Positions 18,704 to 27,897 of a stretch of 64,000 nt of DNA are shown here, in pieces. The notes under the pieces are model-generated. The model saw only the letters and a program-made list of their open reading frames with translations. It had not been told where the DNA came from and ran no database searches. Made by a program: the position numbers and the translations under genes. Positions within the stretch are counted from its first letter, which is position 1; each line of letters opens with the position of its first letter. The stretch covers positions 1,612,001 through 1,676,000 of the forward strand of contig OY763325.1 of the NCBI GenBank assembly GCA_963667315.1, in the 5' to 3' direction. The DNA comes from DAINPP01 sp963667315. GTDB lineage: Bacteria; Thermotogota; Thermotogae; MWEM01.

Positions 18704-18732
18704 TTTATAGCATAAAAATATTTAAATGTCAA
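18704..18732 (-). promoter_or_regulatory. Promoter of the trpXYZ-like leader and operon
   Basis: TTGACA (18727-18732) and TATAAA (18704-18709) on the minus strand, separated by exactly 17 nt. The predicted start lies about 20 nt before the leader peptide ATG. Confidence 0.85.
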
Positions 18733-18738
18733 ATATTT
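18716..18738. repeat. Paired AAATATTT palindromes flanking the -35 box
   Basis: AAATATTT occurs at 18716-18723 and 18731-18738, each self-palindromic, 15 bp apart. The -35 hexamer overlaps the second copy. This could be a repressor site or simple AT-richness. Confidence 0.35.
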
Positions 18739-18745
18739 AGAAAAA

Positions 18746-20395
18746 TTAAGTTGTTTCAATCCTGTCTCTTCCGGAATTTTTAGCCTTGTACAGAAGATCA
18801 TCCGCAACTTTTACCAGACCTATCGTATCTTCACCGGACCAGCCGGCGAGTCCACCACTGACGGTTACATGAAAGCCTTCCGAATATTCATATTCTTTGA
18901 TGGCATCGGCTATTCTGTGTGCCGTTACGAGGGCTTTTTCATGGTCAGTCTCGGGGAATATGATCAGAAATTCCTCACCCCCGTATCTTCCGGCAATATC
19001 CGTTTCACGGATATTGCTTCTGATGCTATCTGATATTTTAGCGAGTACCTTATCCCCCACCTGATGACCGTATTGATCGTTGACATGCTTAAAATAGTCG
19101 ATATCCATCATCAGTATTGAGAAATCAGTGCCATACCTCTTGGAACGACTCACTTCCTTTTCCAGAAGACTCAACGTTTTCTTGTGATTGAACAAACCGG
19201 TCAAACCATCCGTTATCGCCTGTCTCCTCAAAATATTGTTCGCCATCTTCAACTCTTCTTCCAGGTTCTTTCTTTGTGTCAGGTCAACCATCACGCAAAT
19301 CAAGCCGCTAATTTCATCATTTTCAGAGAATGTTTCCTTGTAAAAGGCAAAATTCCTGATACTGCCCATAGCATCTCTGACATTTGCCTCAAATTCAGCA
19401 TGTCCGCCATTGGCGAAAAGACCCGGTTCGATATTGCGAAATCTTTTTTTGATCTCCCCGTCGAATAAGTCATAGGAGGAAACCCCAATCAATTCTTCCC
19501 TCGGTTTTCCGATGAGAATCTCAAAACGTTGATTACATTCGATGATCATCCCGGCAACGTTTTTAACATACATCGGCATCGGAATGGCTTCTACCAGAAT
19601 CTTTAAAAATGCCGCTCGATTGTTGATCTCTCTTTGTGCATTGATGGATTCCGTAATATCTGAAAACATTGAAACGATTAACTCGGGTTTTCCGTGATTA
19701 TCTTTAATCGTCGTTAACGTACGCTTTGCCCAGAAGGAAGTCCCATCTTTTCTCATCATTTCATCTTCGATCTGAACATAACCATCTTTATTATTAAAAT
19801 AATCGACTATTTTTTCATAGGACTGCTTTTGCTTGTCTTTCAAAATATAAGGAGGTTTATCGATATTTGTCAACAGTTCTTCTTTCGAATAACCCAGAAG
19901 AGAGGCAGAGGTGTCGTTTACCTCAATTCGTTTGCCATCTGTATCGAGTAGATTAATTCCGCTGCTCAGATTGTTGAAAACGGTTTTAAAGAGTTTTTCA
20001 CTGGTTTCAAGCTTATCATACAGCTCTTTTATCTTTAACAGTGTTTTGACACGCATATTCAACTCAAACCGGTCAACCGGTTTGATAATAAACTCATCCG
20101 CTCCGGCATCAAGCCCTTTAACCCGTGATTCATGGTCTTCAAGACTGCTCAAAATGATAACCGGGGTAAAGGAACTCTCTTTATCCTCTTTAATGATTTT
20201 ACAGAGTTCAAAACCGTTCATCCCAGGCATCATAATGTCAAGAATCACAAGATCGGGAGCATTTTCCTTCATCAGTTCCAACGCTTCCTTTCCATTATTC
20301 GCCTGAAGAACCGTGTATGTTTCTTCTAAATATCGTCTAAGGACTATTAACGTTACGGGTGCATCATCTACAAGTAATATCGTTTTCTTCTCCAC
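18746..20395 (-). CDS. Response regulator diguanylate cyclase: REC-PAS-PAS-GGDEF
   Basis: 549 residues. Residues 1-120 are a receiver domain with the acidic pair (VDD), phospho-acceptor Asp in LVILDIMMPG and Lys in IIKPVD. Two PAS domains follow (about 133-250 and 260-375), then a GGDEF domain with active-site motif GGEEF (RYGGEEFLIIFPE). The RETD five residues before it fits the RxxD inhibitory site, so feedback by c-di-GMP is expected. It should make c-di-GMP in response to phosphorylation and PAS ligands, in the cytoplasm. The start is GTG after GGAG. No histidine kinase gene is adjacent. A TATAAT hexamer lies at 20424-20429 upstream. The HD-GYP protein at 46.7-48.5 kb could hydrolyse the product. 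Confidence 0.93.
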   Translation of the reverse strand: MEKKTILLVDDAPVTLIVLRRYLEETYTVLQANNGKEALELMKENAPDLVILDIMMPGMNGFELCKIIKEDKESSFTPVIILSSLEDHESRVKGLDAGADEFIIKPVDRFELNMRVKTLLKIKELYDKLETSEKLFKTVFNNLSSGINLLDTDGKRIEVNDTSASLLGYSKEELLTNIDKPPYILKDKQKQSYEKIVDYFNNKDGYVQIEDEMMRKDGTSFWAKRTLTTIKDNHGKPELIVSMFSDITESINAQREINNRAAFLKILVEAIPMPMYVKNVAGMIIECNQRFEILIGKPREELIGVSSYDLFDGEIKKRFRNIEPGLFANGGHAEFEANVRDAMGSIRNFAFYKETFSENDEISGLICVMVDLTQRKNLEEELKMANNILRRQAITDGLTGLFNHKKTLSLLEKEVSRSKRYGTDFSILMMDIDYFKHVNDQYGHQVGDKVLAKISDSIRSNIRETDIAGRYGGEEFLIIFPETDHEKALVTAHRIADAIKEYEYSEGFHVTVSGGLAGWSGEDTIGLVKVADDLLYKAKNSGRDRIETT

Positions 20396-20467
20396 GTCTA
20401 CTCTCCATAAAGATTGTATTTAAATTATACACTATAAATGAGAAAATTCATTAAATTTACTTTAATT

Positions 20468-21394
20468 TTATTTAATGATAACTGTCGTACCTATCGGAAT
20501 AAGTTTTTGAAGCAGTGAAACATCTTCATTCCACAGACGTATACAACCGTGCGAAATCCTTTTCCCAATCTCCCAGGGTTTATTCGTTCCATGAATACCA
20601 TACTGGGGATTACTCAATTCGAGCCACCATTTTCCGAGACCGTTTATCGGGGACAACGGTTTAATATATTCACCTTCCCAGTAGAGCGCGGGATCTTCAA
20701 CCATTCGTTTAATCCTGTAGATGCCACTTTTCGTACTACCGCCCCTTCCAACGGCAACGGGAAATCCTATCAGCTCAACCCCCATATAATACAACGTAAG
20801 TGTACACCTTTCAAGCGAAACGATTATCTCATAAGGACTGTCGTTAAATTGTACCTCACCAATCTTTAATTCGTCGCCTGCGTGAAGATCATGTGCTTTT
20901 ACGGGATTTAAGATTTCAAGATCAGCTCGTGATACATTGTATTCACCGGCTATCCTGTAGAGATATTCGCCACTTAGGACATAATGATCGTTGATGTGCT
21001 TCTCTTTAAAGGAAATCATCGGTGGATCATACGGCATCAAAAGCCCGTTGAGTGCCAACATTTTTTTCCGTTCGGAGATGATTCCTTCATTTGTTTCGAG
21101 ATTGATATATAACTCATACTCTTCACCGTTTATCAGGGAAGCATCCGGTATCTCAACTGCTGAGAAAATCCTGTTTTCTTCGTGAAAAACAGAAAGACTT
21201 AAAAAAAATTCCTGACCTATTACAAACAAACTGGAAGATGATATGGCATCATCTTCCAGATCTATTAAACAATATAAATATTTTTTGAATCCTGTCGTCA
21301 GCTCATCTTGTCTGACATCTGAAAACACAGAAAATTCAAATGAAAACAAAACACTTGAAAAAAGGCACAAAACCAGAATCAATAAATGTTTCAA
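20468..21394 (-). CDS. Exported LysM L,D-transpeptidase (YkuD family)
   Basis: 308 residues. A signal peptide (MKHLLILVLCLFSSVLFSF) is followed by a domain of unknown fold and a LysM motif (about 132-177, YLYRIAGEYNVSRADLEILN). The C-terminal YkuD domain has the catalytic motif HGCIRLWN with its Cys and an upstream HGTNKP His. Such enzymes cross-link peptidoglycan (3-3 links) or attach proteins to it. The start is TTG with AAGGG about 7 nt upstream, 10 nt after rpoZ, so it is probably the last gene of the yicC operon. The next gene downstream begins only about 70 nt away without a clear hairpin between. Confidence 0.9.
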   Translation of the reverse strand: MKHLLILVLCLFSSVLFSFEFSVFSDVRQDELTTGFKKYLYCLIDLEDDAISSSSLFVIGQEFFLSLSVFHEENRIFSAVEIPDASLINGEEYELYINLETNEGIISERKKMLALNGLLMPYDPPMISFKEKHINDHYVLSGEYLYRIAGEYNVSRADLEILNPVKAHDLHAGDELKIGEVQFNDSPYEIIVSLERCTLTLYYMGVELIGFPVAVGRGGSTKSGIYRIKRMVEDPALYWEGEYIKPLSPINGLGKWWLELSNPQYGIHGTNKPWEIGKRISHGCIRLWNEDVSLLQKLIPIGTTVIIK

Positions 21395-21404
21395 TTTGAA
21401 ACCC

Positions 21405-21638
21405 TTATTTTATATCAGGTTTGAGCAGTTTCATCATATCTTCATTTTTCATTTTCACCTTATTTTCACTCAGTTCCTTTGAGGCTTCTTTTACCAGCTC
21501 TGCAAGTTCTGCATGGATTCCCCTGAGAAGTTTCTCCTCTTTAAGATGTTCAGCCCTTTTCCCTATCAAAACAGGAATCGCATATTTGTACGGTATCTTC
21601 TTCAACAGTTCATCGTAATTAAAACCAAGATTACTCAT
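21405..21638 (-). CDS. rpoZ: RNA polymerase omega subunit
   Basis: 77 residues. KYAIPVLIGKRAEHLKEE is the conserved core of bacterial omega (RpoZ), which helps fold and hold the beta' subunit. Start ATG follows GGAGG, and the preceding gmk stop codon lies 1 nt upstream. The position directly after gmk is the usual one in Firmicutes and Thermotogota. The C-terminus is rich in Lys and Met, as is common in short omegas. Confidence 0.93.
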   Translation of the reverse strand: MSNLGFNYDELLKKIPYKYAIPVLIGKRAEHLKEEKLLRGIHAELAELVKEASKELSENKVKMKNEDMMKLLKPDIK

Positions 21639-21639
21639 C

Positions 21640-22260
21640 CTATACCTCCGTTCTCTTATCTATATTTTTAAATGCTTCAATTTCTTTTTCACATCTGAAC
21701 ACCCTGAGCTTTTCAGCTGAGTAGACGATTTTTAATTGTTCATAAGCATGATCGGCATTGTCGTTGATGATCAAATAATCAAATTTTTCAATCTCTTTCA
21801 ACTCATGAATGGCATCATCGAGCCTTTTCTTCAGATCCTCTTCAGATTCGGTTCCTCTCTTTGTAAGTCTTGAAACAAGCTCATCGTATCCGGGAGGGGC
21901 TATAAAACAAACGGCCGCATCCGGCATCAAACGCTTAACATTAACAGCACCCTGAACATCTATATCCAGCAGTACGTTGGATTTTTTCAACTGTTTCGAA
22001 ACATAAGAGGCAGATGTTCCATAATAATACCCATGGACGAATGCATACTCGAGGAAATCACCTTCAGCAATCTTCTTTTCAAATTCCCCCTGAGACACAA
22101 ACCGATAATCTTTTCCATCCACTTCACCCGGTCTCACAGGACGCGTTGTATAAGAGGTGGAAAACTCCAATTCCTCATTGTCTCTCATAAGATTCTTTAA
22201 GAGGGTCGTCTTGCCGGCTCCCGAGGGACCTGTGATTACAAATAGTATTCCTTTTTTCAT
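21640..22260 (-). CDS. gmk: Guanylate kinase
   Basis: 206 residues, the normal length. P-loop GPSGAGKTT (residues 11-19), GMP-binding STSYTTRPVRPGEVDGKDYRF and LDIDVQGAVNVKR are all intact. It phosphorylates GMP to GDP with ATP in the cytoplasm. It lies between the remA-like gene and rpoZ in a tight operon; start ATG has an AAAGGATG ribosome site. Confidence 0.97.
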   Translation of the reverse strand: MKKGILFVITGPSGAGKTTLLKNLMRDNEELEFSTSYTTRPVRPGEVDGKDYRFVSQGEFEKKIAEGDFLEYAFVHGYYYGTSASYVSKQLKKSNVLLDIDVQGAVNVKRLMPDAAVCFIAPPGYDELVSRLTKRGTESEEDLKKRLDDAIHELKEIEKFDYLIINDNADHAYEQLKIVYSAEKLRVFRCEKEIEAFKNIDKRTEV

Positions 22261-22278
22261 CGATTCATCCTTTTCCTG

Positions 22279-22563
22279 TTATTCCTTTATGTGTATATCG
22301 TTCAGAATTTTTTCAAGATCCTCAAACCCCTGCTTAAATCTCAAAGCAATCGTTTCAGGCTGTATTGCACTTAGTATAACATGATTTGAGTCGGTAACGA
22401 CAATAGCCCTTGTTTTTCTCCCATATGTTGCATCGATTAACTTTCCATCGGCCTTTGCCTGCTCTTTAAGTCTTTTCATAGGCGCCGATTCGGGGTTAAC
22501 AATCGCGATTACACGATCACCAACGATGATATTTCCAAACCCGATATTAATAATTCCGTACAT
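22279..22563 (-). CDS. remA: RemA-like DNA-binding regulator (DUF370)
   Basis: 94 residues. The pattern INIGFGNIIVGDRVIAIVNPESAPMKRL followed by DATYGRKTRAIVVTDSNHVILSA is diagnostic of DUF370, whose Bacillus member RemA activates biofilm matrix genes as an oligomeric DNA-binding ring. Position between yicC and gmk is conserved. Whether it controls matrix genes here is unknown; the surface-glycan and lipoprotein genes in this window would be plausible targets. The start follows GGAGGTG. Confidence 0.9.
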   Translation of the reverse strand: MYGIINIGFGNIIVGDRVIAIVNPESAPMKRLKEQAKADGKLIDATYGRKTRAIVVTDSNHVILSAIQPETIALRFKQGFEDLEKILNDIHIKE

Positions 22564-22585
22564 TCAAACACCTCCGGTACAGTAA

Positions 22586-23482
22586 TTACTGTATGTTGTA
22601 TAACTGTTCTTTAATACTGTTTACGGTTGACTTCCCGTCAATAACAAGATTAGAAATGGTTCTGAGCTTATTCTTCGATCCGATTGTATTAAATTCTCGC
22701 CCCAATTCCTGACAGAAGAACAGAAGTTTTGCACCTACACTGTCATTCTCCCCACAGCCATTGATGATTTTGACCATTTCATGGTAATGGCTTTCTATTC
22801 TGTCCGTCTCCTCTTTTATATCCGCCTTTTCAGCCAAAAGTGCCAATTCGAACTCAAGGCGTTCTTCTGAGTAGGACTTGTCTATTTCACTTAAAAATTC
22901 TTCAAGATTATCTCTGAGTCTGTTTTTGTAATAACTTTTGAGGTTCTCAGCTTCCCCCACAATTTTATCCCTGATGGTTTTAATTTCGTGTAATGCAGTC
23001 AGTAAGACTTCTTCGAGTTTTTCTCCCTCAGAAAGTCTGGAAGTAATCAATTGATCAATCGCATCAATGAGAACAGGCTTAAAATCCTCCTTGAGGATTT
23101 CCTCCCCCTCTTCTCCCAATCCAAAACTAACGATATCCGGATTCGTAAGCAACGTCTCAAAAGTAATGGGTTCGGCTATATTAAGTGTTCTTTTAATTTC
23201 CTTCAAAGCATAATAATAATCCTGTGCGGCTTTTTCGTTGATCCTGACGTTACTGAGGTCACCGGATACGATTTTTATTCGAACTGAACACTCAACCTTT
23301 CCTCTTTTAATGCCAGAAGTGATTTCCTTATTCACAATCGGTTCCAGGAATGAGTAACTTCTTGACAATTTGCTGATCAGATTGAGATTTTTACTGTTCA
23401 CCGATCTCATTTCTATCTGATATTGCGATGTTTCAGTCGCCTTCACGACTCTGGAATATCCGGTCATACTTTGTAATGGCAA
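22586..23482 (-). CDS. yicC: YicC/YloC family endoribonuclease
   Basis: 298 residues when started at TTG 23482, giving the family-typical N-terminus MPLQSMTGYSR. The C-terminal block (REFNTIGSKNKLRTISNLVIDGKSTVNSIKEQLYNIQ) is the conserved DUF1732 end. Members are endoribonucleases affecting RNA decay (E. coli YicC, B. subtilis YloC). In-frame alternatives are GTG at 23491 and ATG at 23467; GGGAGAGGG with 8 nt spacing favours the TTG. First gene of the yicC-remA-gmk-rpoZ operon, divergent from thrS. Confidence 0.9.
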   Translation of the reverse strand: MPLQSMTGYSRVVKATETSQYQIEMRSVNSKNLNLISKLSRSYSFLEPIVNKEITSGIKRGKVECSVRIKIVSGDLSNVRINEKAAQDYYYALKEIKRTLNIAEPITFETLLTNPDIVSFGLGEEGEEILKEDFKPVLIDAIDQLITSRLSEGEKLEEVLLTALHEIKTIRDKIVGEAENLKSYYKNRLRDNLEEFLSEIDKSYSEERLEFELALLAEKADIKEETDRIESHYHEMVKIINGCGENDSVGAKLLFFCQELGREFNTIGSKNKLRTISNLVIDGKSTVNSIKEQLYNIQ

Positions 23483-23512
23483 ATTATACACCCTCTCCCA
23501 ATATTATTGTCA

Positions 23513-23521
23513 ATTATAACA
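23513..23521 (-). promoter_or_regulatory. Extended -10 promoter of the yicC operon
   Basis: TGTTATAAT on the minus strand, about 30 nt before the TTG start, with no convincing -35 box. Confidence 0.55.
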
Positions 23522-23659
23522 TATGAACTGTTTCTTTCTCGTTTTTTGGGGATTTTTCTTGTTAAATCATTGTCAAATCACGGATTTCAACAAAGTATAT
23601 GATAAAATAAGACATAAATTTTGATTCTCAATCGTATGAGAGTCGTGGAGGTGCAACAA

Positions 23660-25624
23660 ATGTCAGAAATGGTTAAAGTTGTTTTCCCTGACGGGAATTT
23701 TAAGGAAGTCGGAAGCGAAGTATCCGCATTGGATATTGCTAAGGAAATTTCACACGGGCTTGCAAAGGCCTGTATAGGTGCATCCTATAACGGAAAGGTG
23801 GTGGATTTGTCTGCTCCGGTCAGTGTTGCAGGCGTTGATACCATAAACCTGAAGCTCATCAAGAAGGATGACGAGGAAGCCCCCGAGATTTACAGACACA
23901 CCCTGGCACATGTCATGGCACAAGCCGTCACAAGACTGTTTGGTGCTGATAAAGTATCCCTGGGTATTGGACCTACAATAGAAAACGGATTTTATTACGA
24001 TATAGAAATAAAGGATCAGCAGATTACCGATGAGGATTTGCCGAAGATTGAAAAGGAAATGAAGAAGATCATCAAGGCGAACTATCCGCTTGAAAAGTTT
24101 GAGTTGCCGAGAGATGAAGCCATTGCCCTCATGGAAAAGGAAGGTCAGAATTACAAGGTGGAGCTCATTCAGGATCTGCCTGAAGGCGAAGTCATCAGCT
24201 TCTACAAGCAGGGAGATTTCACGGATCTTTGTAGAGGACCTCATCTTCCTTCAACGGGAAAGATAAAGGATTTCAAGCTCCTCTCCCTGGCAGGGGCCTA
24301 CTGGAGAGGCAGTGAAAAGAACCCGATGCTCCAGAGGATCTATGCAACGGCATTTGACAGTAAGGAAAAGTTGGAAGATTATCTCAACTATCTCGAAGAG
24401 GCAAAGAGAAGAGATCACAGAAGACTTGGACCACAGTTGGGTCTTTTCATGATGAACGATGCCGCAGCCGGTATGCCCTTCTTCCTGCCAAAGGGAACGA
24501 TGTCCATTCTCGAATTGCAGACGATGTGGCGAAAACTGCATAAGGAAGCCGGCTATGTTGAAGTCATGTCACCCCTTATTATGAATCAGCAGCTTTGGCA
24601 GCAATCCGGTCATTGGGATCATTATCAGGAAAATATGTATTTTATCGAGAAGGATGAACAGCTTTACGCCGTGAAGCCTATGAACTGTCCGGGACACATC
24701 CTCATGTACAAGAGCGACGCCGTCAGTTACAGACAGCTCCCATGGAGAATGGCTGAATTTGGTAAGGTTCACAGATACGAGATGAGCGGAGCCCTTCACG
24801 GCCTCTTCAGAGTGCGTTCTTTCACACAGGATGACGCCCATCTGTTCACAACACCTGAACAGATCGTTGATGAACTCGTCGGTGTTATCAAGCTCGTCGA
24901 CAAGATGTACAGCCTGTTTGGCTTCGAATACGAGATTGAACTCAGCACGAGACCTGAAGATTCCATGGGAACGGAAGAACAGTGGGAAATCGCCACACAG
25001 GGTCTTATCGATGCTCTTAAGGCGACGGATACAAAGTACAGGGTCAATGAGGGGGACGGAGCCTTCTACGGTCCAAAGATAGATTTCCACATCAAAGACT
25101 GTCTCGGAAGAACCTGGCAGTGTGCAACGTGTCAGTTAGACTTCCAGATGCCGGAAAGATTCGATATGAATTATATTGCAGCGGACAACGAAGAGCATAG
25201 ACCGATCATGATTCACAGAACGATATTCGGTTCACTGGAAAGATTCTTCGGAATACTTATCGAACATTTCGCAGGGGCATTCCCCACATGGCTGGCACCC
25301 ACACAGGTCATGACGCTTCCGATTGCCGACAGACATATTCCGGAAGTGGCAAAGGTTAAACAGCAGCTGGAAGAAGCCGGACTCAGAGTAGAGATTGACG
25401 GCAGATCCAAGAAAGTCAATTACAAGATCAGAGAAGCTCAGCTGAAGAAGATCCCTTATATGATCATCATGGGGGATAACGAAATTGAACAGGGTAAGGT
25501 TTCTCTCAGACTCAGAAACGGCAAGGAAATTCAGGGTCTTGAAGTAGAGAAGTTTATTGAAATGGTGAAGGGTGAAGTGGCATCCTATTCACTCACATCC
25601 GTCTTTGAGGATTACGAAGGGTAA
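23660..25624 (+). CDS. thrS: Threonyl-tRNA synthetase
   Basis: 654 residues. TGS domain at the N-terminus (VVFPDGN...), editing domain with HTLAHVMAQA and DLCRGPHLPSTGKI, then the class II catalytic core with motif 2 and zinc ligands (MNCPGHILMYKSD; HRYEMSGALHGLFRVRSFTQDDAH; motif 3 HRTIFGSLERFFGILIEH) and a C-terminal anticodon domain. It charges tRNA-Thr. The in-frame TTG at 23621 has no ribosome site; GGAGGTG lies 7 nt before the ATG at 23660. Lys AAG and C/G-ending codons are frequent, as expected of a highly expressed gene. Five nt separate it from ispG. No T-box structure is seen upstream. Confidence 0.97.
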   Translation: MSEMVKVVFPDGNFKEVGSEVSALDIAKEISHGLAKACIGASYNGKVVDLSAPVSVAGVDTINLKLIKKDDEEAPEIYRHTLAHVMAQAVTRLFGADKVSLGIGPTIENGFYYDIEIKDQQITDEDLPKIEKEMKKIIKANYPLEKFELPRDEAIALMEKEGQNYKVELIQDLPEGEVISFYKQGDFTDLCRGPHLPSTGKIKDFKLLSLAGAYWRGSEKNPMLQRIYATAFDSKEKLEDYLNYLEEAKRRDHRRLGPQLGLFMMNDAAAGMPFFLPKGTMSILELQTMWRKLHKEAGYVEVMSPLIMNQQLWQQSGHWDHYQENMYFIEKDEQLYAVKPMNCPGHILMYKSDAVSYRQLPWRMAEFGKVHRYEMSGALHGLFRVRSFTQDDAHLFTTPEQIVDELVGVIKLVDKMYSLFGFEYEIELSTRPEDSMGTEEQWEIATQGLIDALKATDTKYRVNEGDGAFYGPKIDFHIKDCLGRTWQCATCQLDFQMPERFDMNYIAADNEEHRPIMIHRTIFGSLERFFGILIEHFAGAFPTWLAPTQVMTLPIADRHIPEVAKVKQQLEEAGLRVEIDGRSKKVNYKIREAQLKKIPYMIIMGDNEIEQGKVSLRLRNGKEIQGLEVEKFIEMVKGEVASYSLTSVFEDYEG

Positions 25625-25629
25625 TAGAT

Positions 25630-26679
25630 ATGAAAAAACAAACACGATCAGTCAGTATCGGCAAGGTTGAGATTGGCGGGAATGCTCCTGTCCGCATACA
25701 ATCGATGACCAATACGGATACCAAAGATATTGCAGCAACTTCACAGCAGATTAAACGACTGGTCGGGGCCAACTGTGAAATTATCAGAATGGCTCTTTAC
25801 GATATAGAATGTGTTGAAGCCTTCCGTGAATTACGGAAGGCTTTTCCTCATGTTCCATTCGTCGCGGATATTCATTTCGACTATCGCATAGCACTCGATG
25901 CGATTGAAGCAGGTGTGGATAAGATAAGACTGAATCCGGGTAATATTGAAGAGGAATGGAAGATCAGGGAAGTGGCACTGGCAGCAAAGGCAAAGAGTAT
26001 TCCCATCAGAGTCGGGGCAAATTCCGGTTCTATTAACAAACGGTTTAAGACACTTGACAGGACAACAGCACTCGTGGAGTCTGCGCTTGAACAAGTTCGT
26101 CTCTTGGAAAAGCATGCCTTTGAAGATATCGTCATCGCCGTCAAATCATCTGATGTCAGGGAAACGATAGACGCCAACAGATTACTATCAGAAAAAGTTG
26201 ACTATCCTCTACATCTTGGTGTGACGGAGGCAGGGCCTCTCAGAAGTTCTCTTATAAAAACGAGCGCAGCACTCGGAACACTCCTTCTTGATGGAATCGG
26301 AGATACGATCCGGTATTCCATATCCGGTGATCCTGTTGAAGAAGGTATGGCTGCCCATCAGCTGTTGCTTTCACTCGGTTTACGAAAGGGGGTTCAACTC
26401 ATCTCCTGTCCAACCTGTGCCAGAACAACCATAGATATGGATGCATACACATCAAGAGTGGCCGAAATCATCAAAGGGGTGGAAAAACCACTGACGGTTG
26501 CCATCATGGGATGTGTTGTAAACGGTATGGGAGAGGGTGAACACGCTGATCTTGGTATCGCCGGAACTAAAACGGGTGGGGTCATCTTCAGAAACGGTGA
26601 AATTGTTGGTAAGTATGACAGAAAAAATCTCTTCGACGCATTCGAAAAAATACTGAAGAAAATAATATCAGATGAATAA
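25630..26679 (+). CDS. ispG: 4-hydroxy-3-methylbut-2-en-1-yl diphosphate synthase (GcpE)
   Basis: 349 residues, normal for the short bacterial IspG. The N-terminus VSIGKVEIGGNAPVRIQSMTNTDT is characteristic. The [4Fe-4S] ligands are in SCPTCART (two Cys) and CVVNGMGEGEHADLGIAG (third Cys) with the conserved following Glu. It catalyses the penultimate step of the non-mevalonate isoprenoid pathway and needs reduced ferredoxin or flavodoxin. Pairing with thrS may be simple operon clustering. It overlaps the next gene by 8 nt. Confidence 0.97.
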   Translation: MKKQTRSVSIGKVEIGGNAPVRIQSMTNTDTKDIAATSQQIKRLVGANCEIIRMALYDIECVEAFRELRKAFPHVPFVADIHFDYRIALDAIEAGVDKIRLNPGNIEEEWKIREVALAAKAKSIPIRVGANSGSINKRFKTLDRTTALVESALEQVRLLEKHAFEDIVIAVKSSDVRETIDANRLLSEKVDYPLHLGVTEAGPLRSSLIKTSAALGTLLLDGIGDTIRYSISGDPVEEGMAAHQLLLSLGLRKGVQLISCPTCARTTIDMDAYTSRVAEIIKGVEKPLTVAIMGCVVNGMGEGEHADLGIAGTKTGGVIFRNGEIVGKYDRKNLFDAFEKILKKIISDE

Positions 26680-27484
26680 AAACTTAAAATACCTCATCAT
26701 TTTAACCTTAATACTGACGACGATCGCCTTTTCTCAGGAGTTCTTTCTGGATATTCCAAAGAGAATCGGCTTTGTTATCGAATATGGCAGGATCGTCAGA
26801 CAACTTCGTATCGTAAAAAGAAATCAGATACATGATTATGTCGGAACCTGGCGTGTTTACAAGCGCATCACCTCACCAAGCAAAATCACAAATCCGCCTT
26901 TTGAAGTTCCCACAATGCTCAAACTTTCAAACGATATCATTATTTCAGATGATGAAAATTATGGAGATATCTATTTGGAAGCGGTCAATTCAGAACAAAG
27001 TACCCTTTCAGAGATCCTTTTTGATGCTGAAGAGATAACCTTCTGCACTTTCCCCTGGTTGTTTGAAAACGGAACACTTGAAGTACAAAAAAGCGAATAC
27101 TCAAGATTCCTTCCGGTTTATATCACCAATATGGGCTATCAGGACAAATTGGATGCCCTTTTTTCAAAGCTCAAAGAAGATCGGGATATCTTCAGTCTTT
27201 TGCTTGATGAAACAAAGGCAAAGAATGATACAAAAGAATATCAAGAACCGATAGATATCATCATCAATCCACCATATGAAATCACAAAAACCGAAAAAGA
27301 TATACTGGTTTATCTGAACGAAGAGGTTCTTCTCTATGAATACGATTATGGCATCTGGAACATACCCGATCACAAATATAATGACAGCTCAATCCTGATG
27401 AAAATAGAAGTACCCGGACAGTATCGAATCGCCTTCACCACCCCCGGACATATCACTTATTATAATCTCGAGATCGTTGAATGA
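26672..27484 (+). CDS. Exported protein of unknown function
   Basis: 270 residues with a signal peptide (MNKNLKYLIILTLILTTIAFSQ) and no further membrane segment. The mature chain is acidic and strand-rich, with FCTFPWLFENGTLEV and a C-terminal half rich in Asp/Glu/Tyr. No family recognised and no catalytic motif seen. It overlaps ispG by 8 nt so it is the third gene of that operon, and its stop codon is only 2 nt from the end of the converging DUF2177 gene, leaving no space for a terminator. Confidence 0.75.
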   Translation: MNKNLKYLIILTLILTTIAFSQEFFLDIPKRIGFVIEYGRIVRQLRIVKRNQIHDYVGTWRVYKRITSPSKITNPPFEVPTMLKLSNDIIISDDENYGDIYLEAVNSEQSTLSEILFDAEEITFCTFPWLFENGTLEVQKSEYSRFLPVYITNMGYQDKLDALFSKLKEDRDIFSLLLDETKAKNDTKEYQEPIDIIINPPYEITKTEKDILVYLNEEVLLYEYDYGIWNIPDHKYNDSSILMKIEVPGQYRIAFTTPGHITYYNLEIVE

Positions 27485-27486
27485 GT

Positions 27487-27897
27487 TCATTCAACCCATT
27501 TAAACCCCTTCAGAATAAGATGTGAAACAACCGATACCGTTCCACCCAGAACACTTCCCCAGATCAGATCAATGATCGTTATAGTCAAAGGCCAGTCTTT
27601 CAAGGTTGACAAATTCGTCAGATCATAGGTTGCATAGGTAACAAAGCCGAAGAAAAGACCTGCAAACAAGGCGTATTGCCAACTGCTTTTCTCGAGTGAG
27701 GGATTGATAACAAAGAATACCAATCCTGCAATATAAAGCAAATAGAATAAAATAGCCGCATACCAGTTTGGATTCTCCTTCAGTAAAAAGCCGAGATTAT
27801 CCTGATATAAGTTTTTTGCAACGATACCCAGCCATACAAGGTCCACCGCAAAAAAGACAACAAAAGCCGTCGCATACACTTTTAAAAATTGAACCAT
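27487..27897 (-). CDS. DUF2177 family membrane protein
   Basis: 136 residues, four transmembrane helices. The motifs FAVDLVWLG, FYLLYIAGLVFFVI, GFVTYATYDLTNLSTLKDWP and IDLIWGSVLGGTVS fit the DUF2177 family, whose function is unknown. An upstream in-frame ATG at 27942 lacks a ribosome site; the ATG at 27897 follows GGAGGAGAAAGA. It converges on the exported unknown protein with only 2 nt between stops. Confidence 0.88.
   Translation of the reverse strand: MVQFLKVYATAFVVFFAVDLVWLGIVAKNLYQDNLGFLLKENPNWYAAILFYLLYIAGLVFFVINPSLEKSSWQYALFAGLFFGFVTYATYDLTNLSTLKDWPLTITIIDLIWGSVLGGTVSVVSHLILKGFKWVE

Noticed and set aside
18480..18732. T-box riboswitch in front of the trpX-like gene
   Set aside because: No T-box consensus or stem I features; a leader ORF with attenuator explains the region.
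23492..23659. T-box or tRNA-like control element before thrS
   Set aside because: Too short and no matching structure; only promoter-like AT-rich sequence seen.
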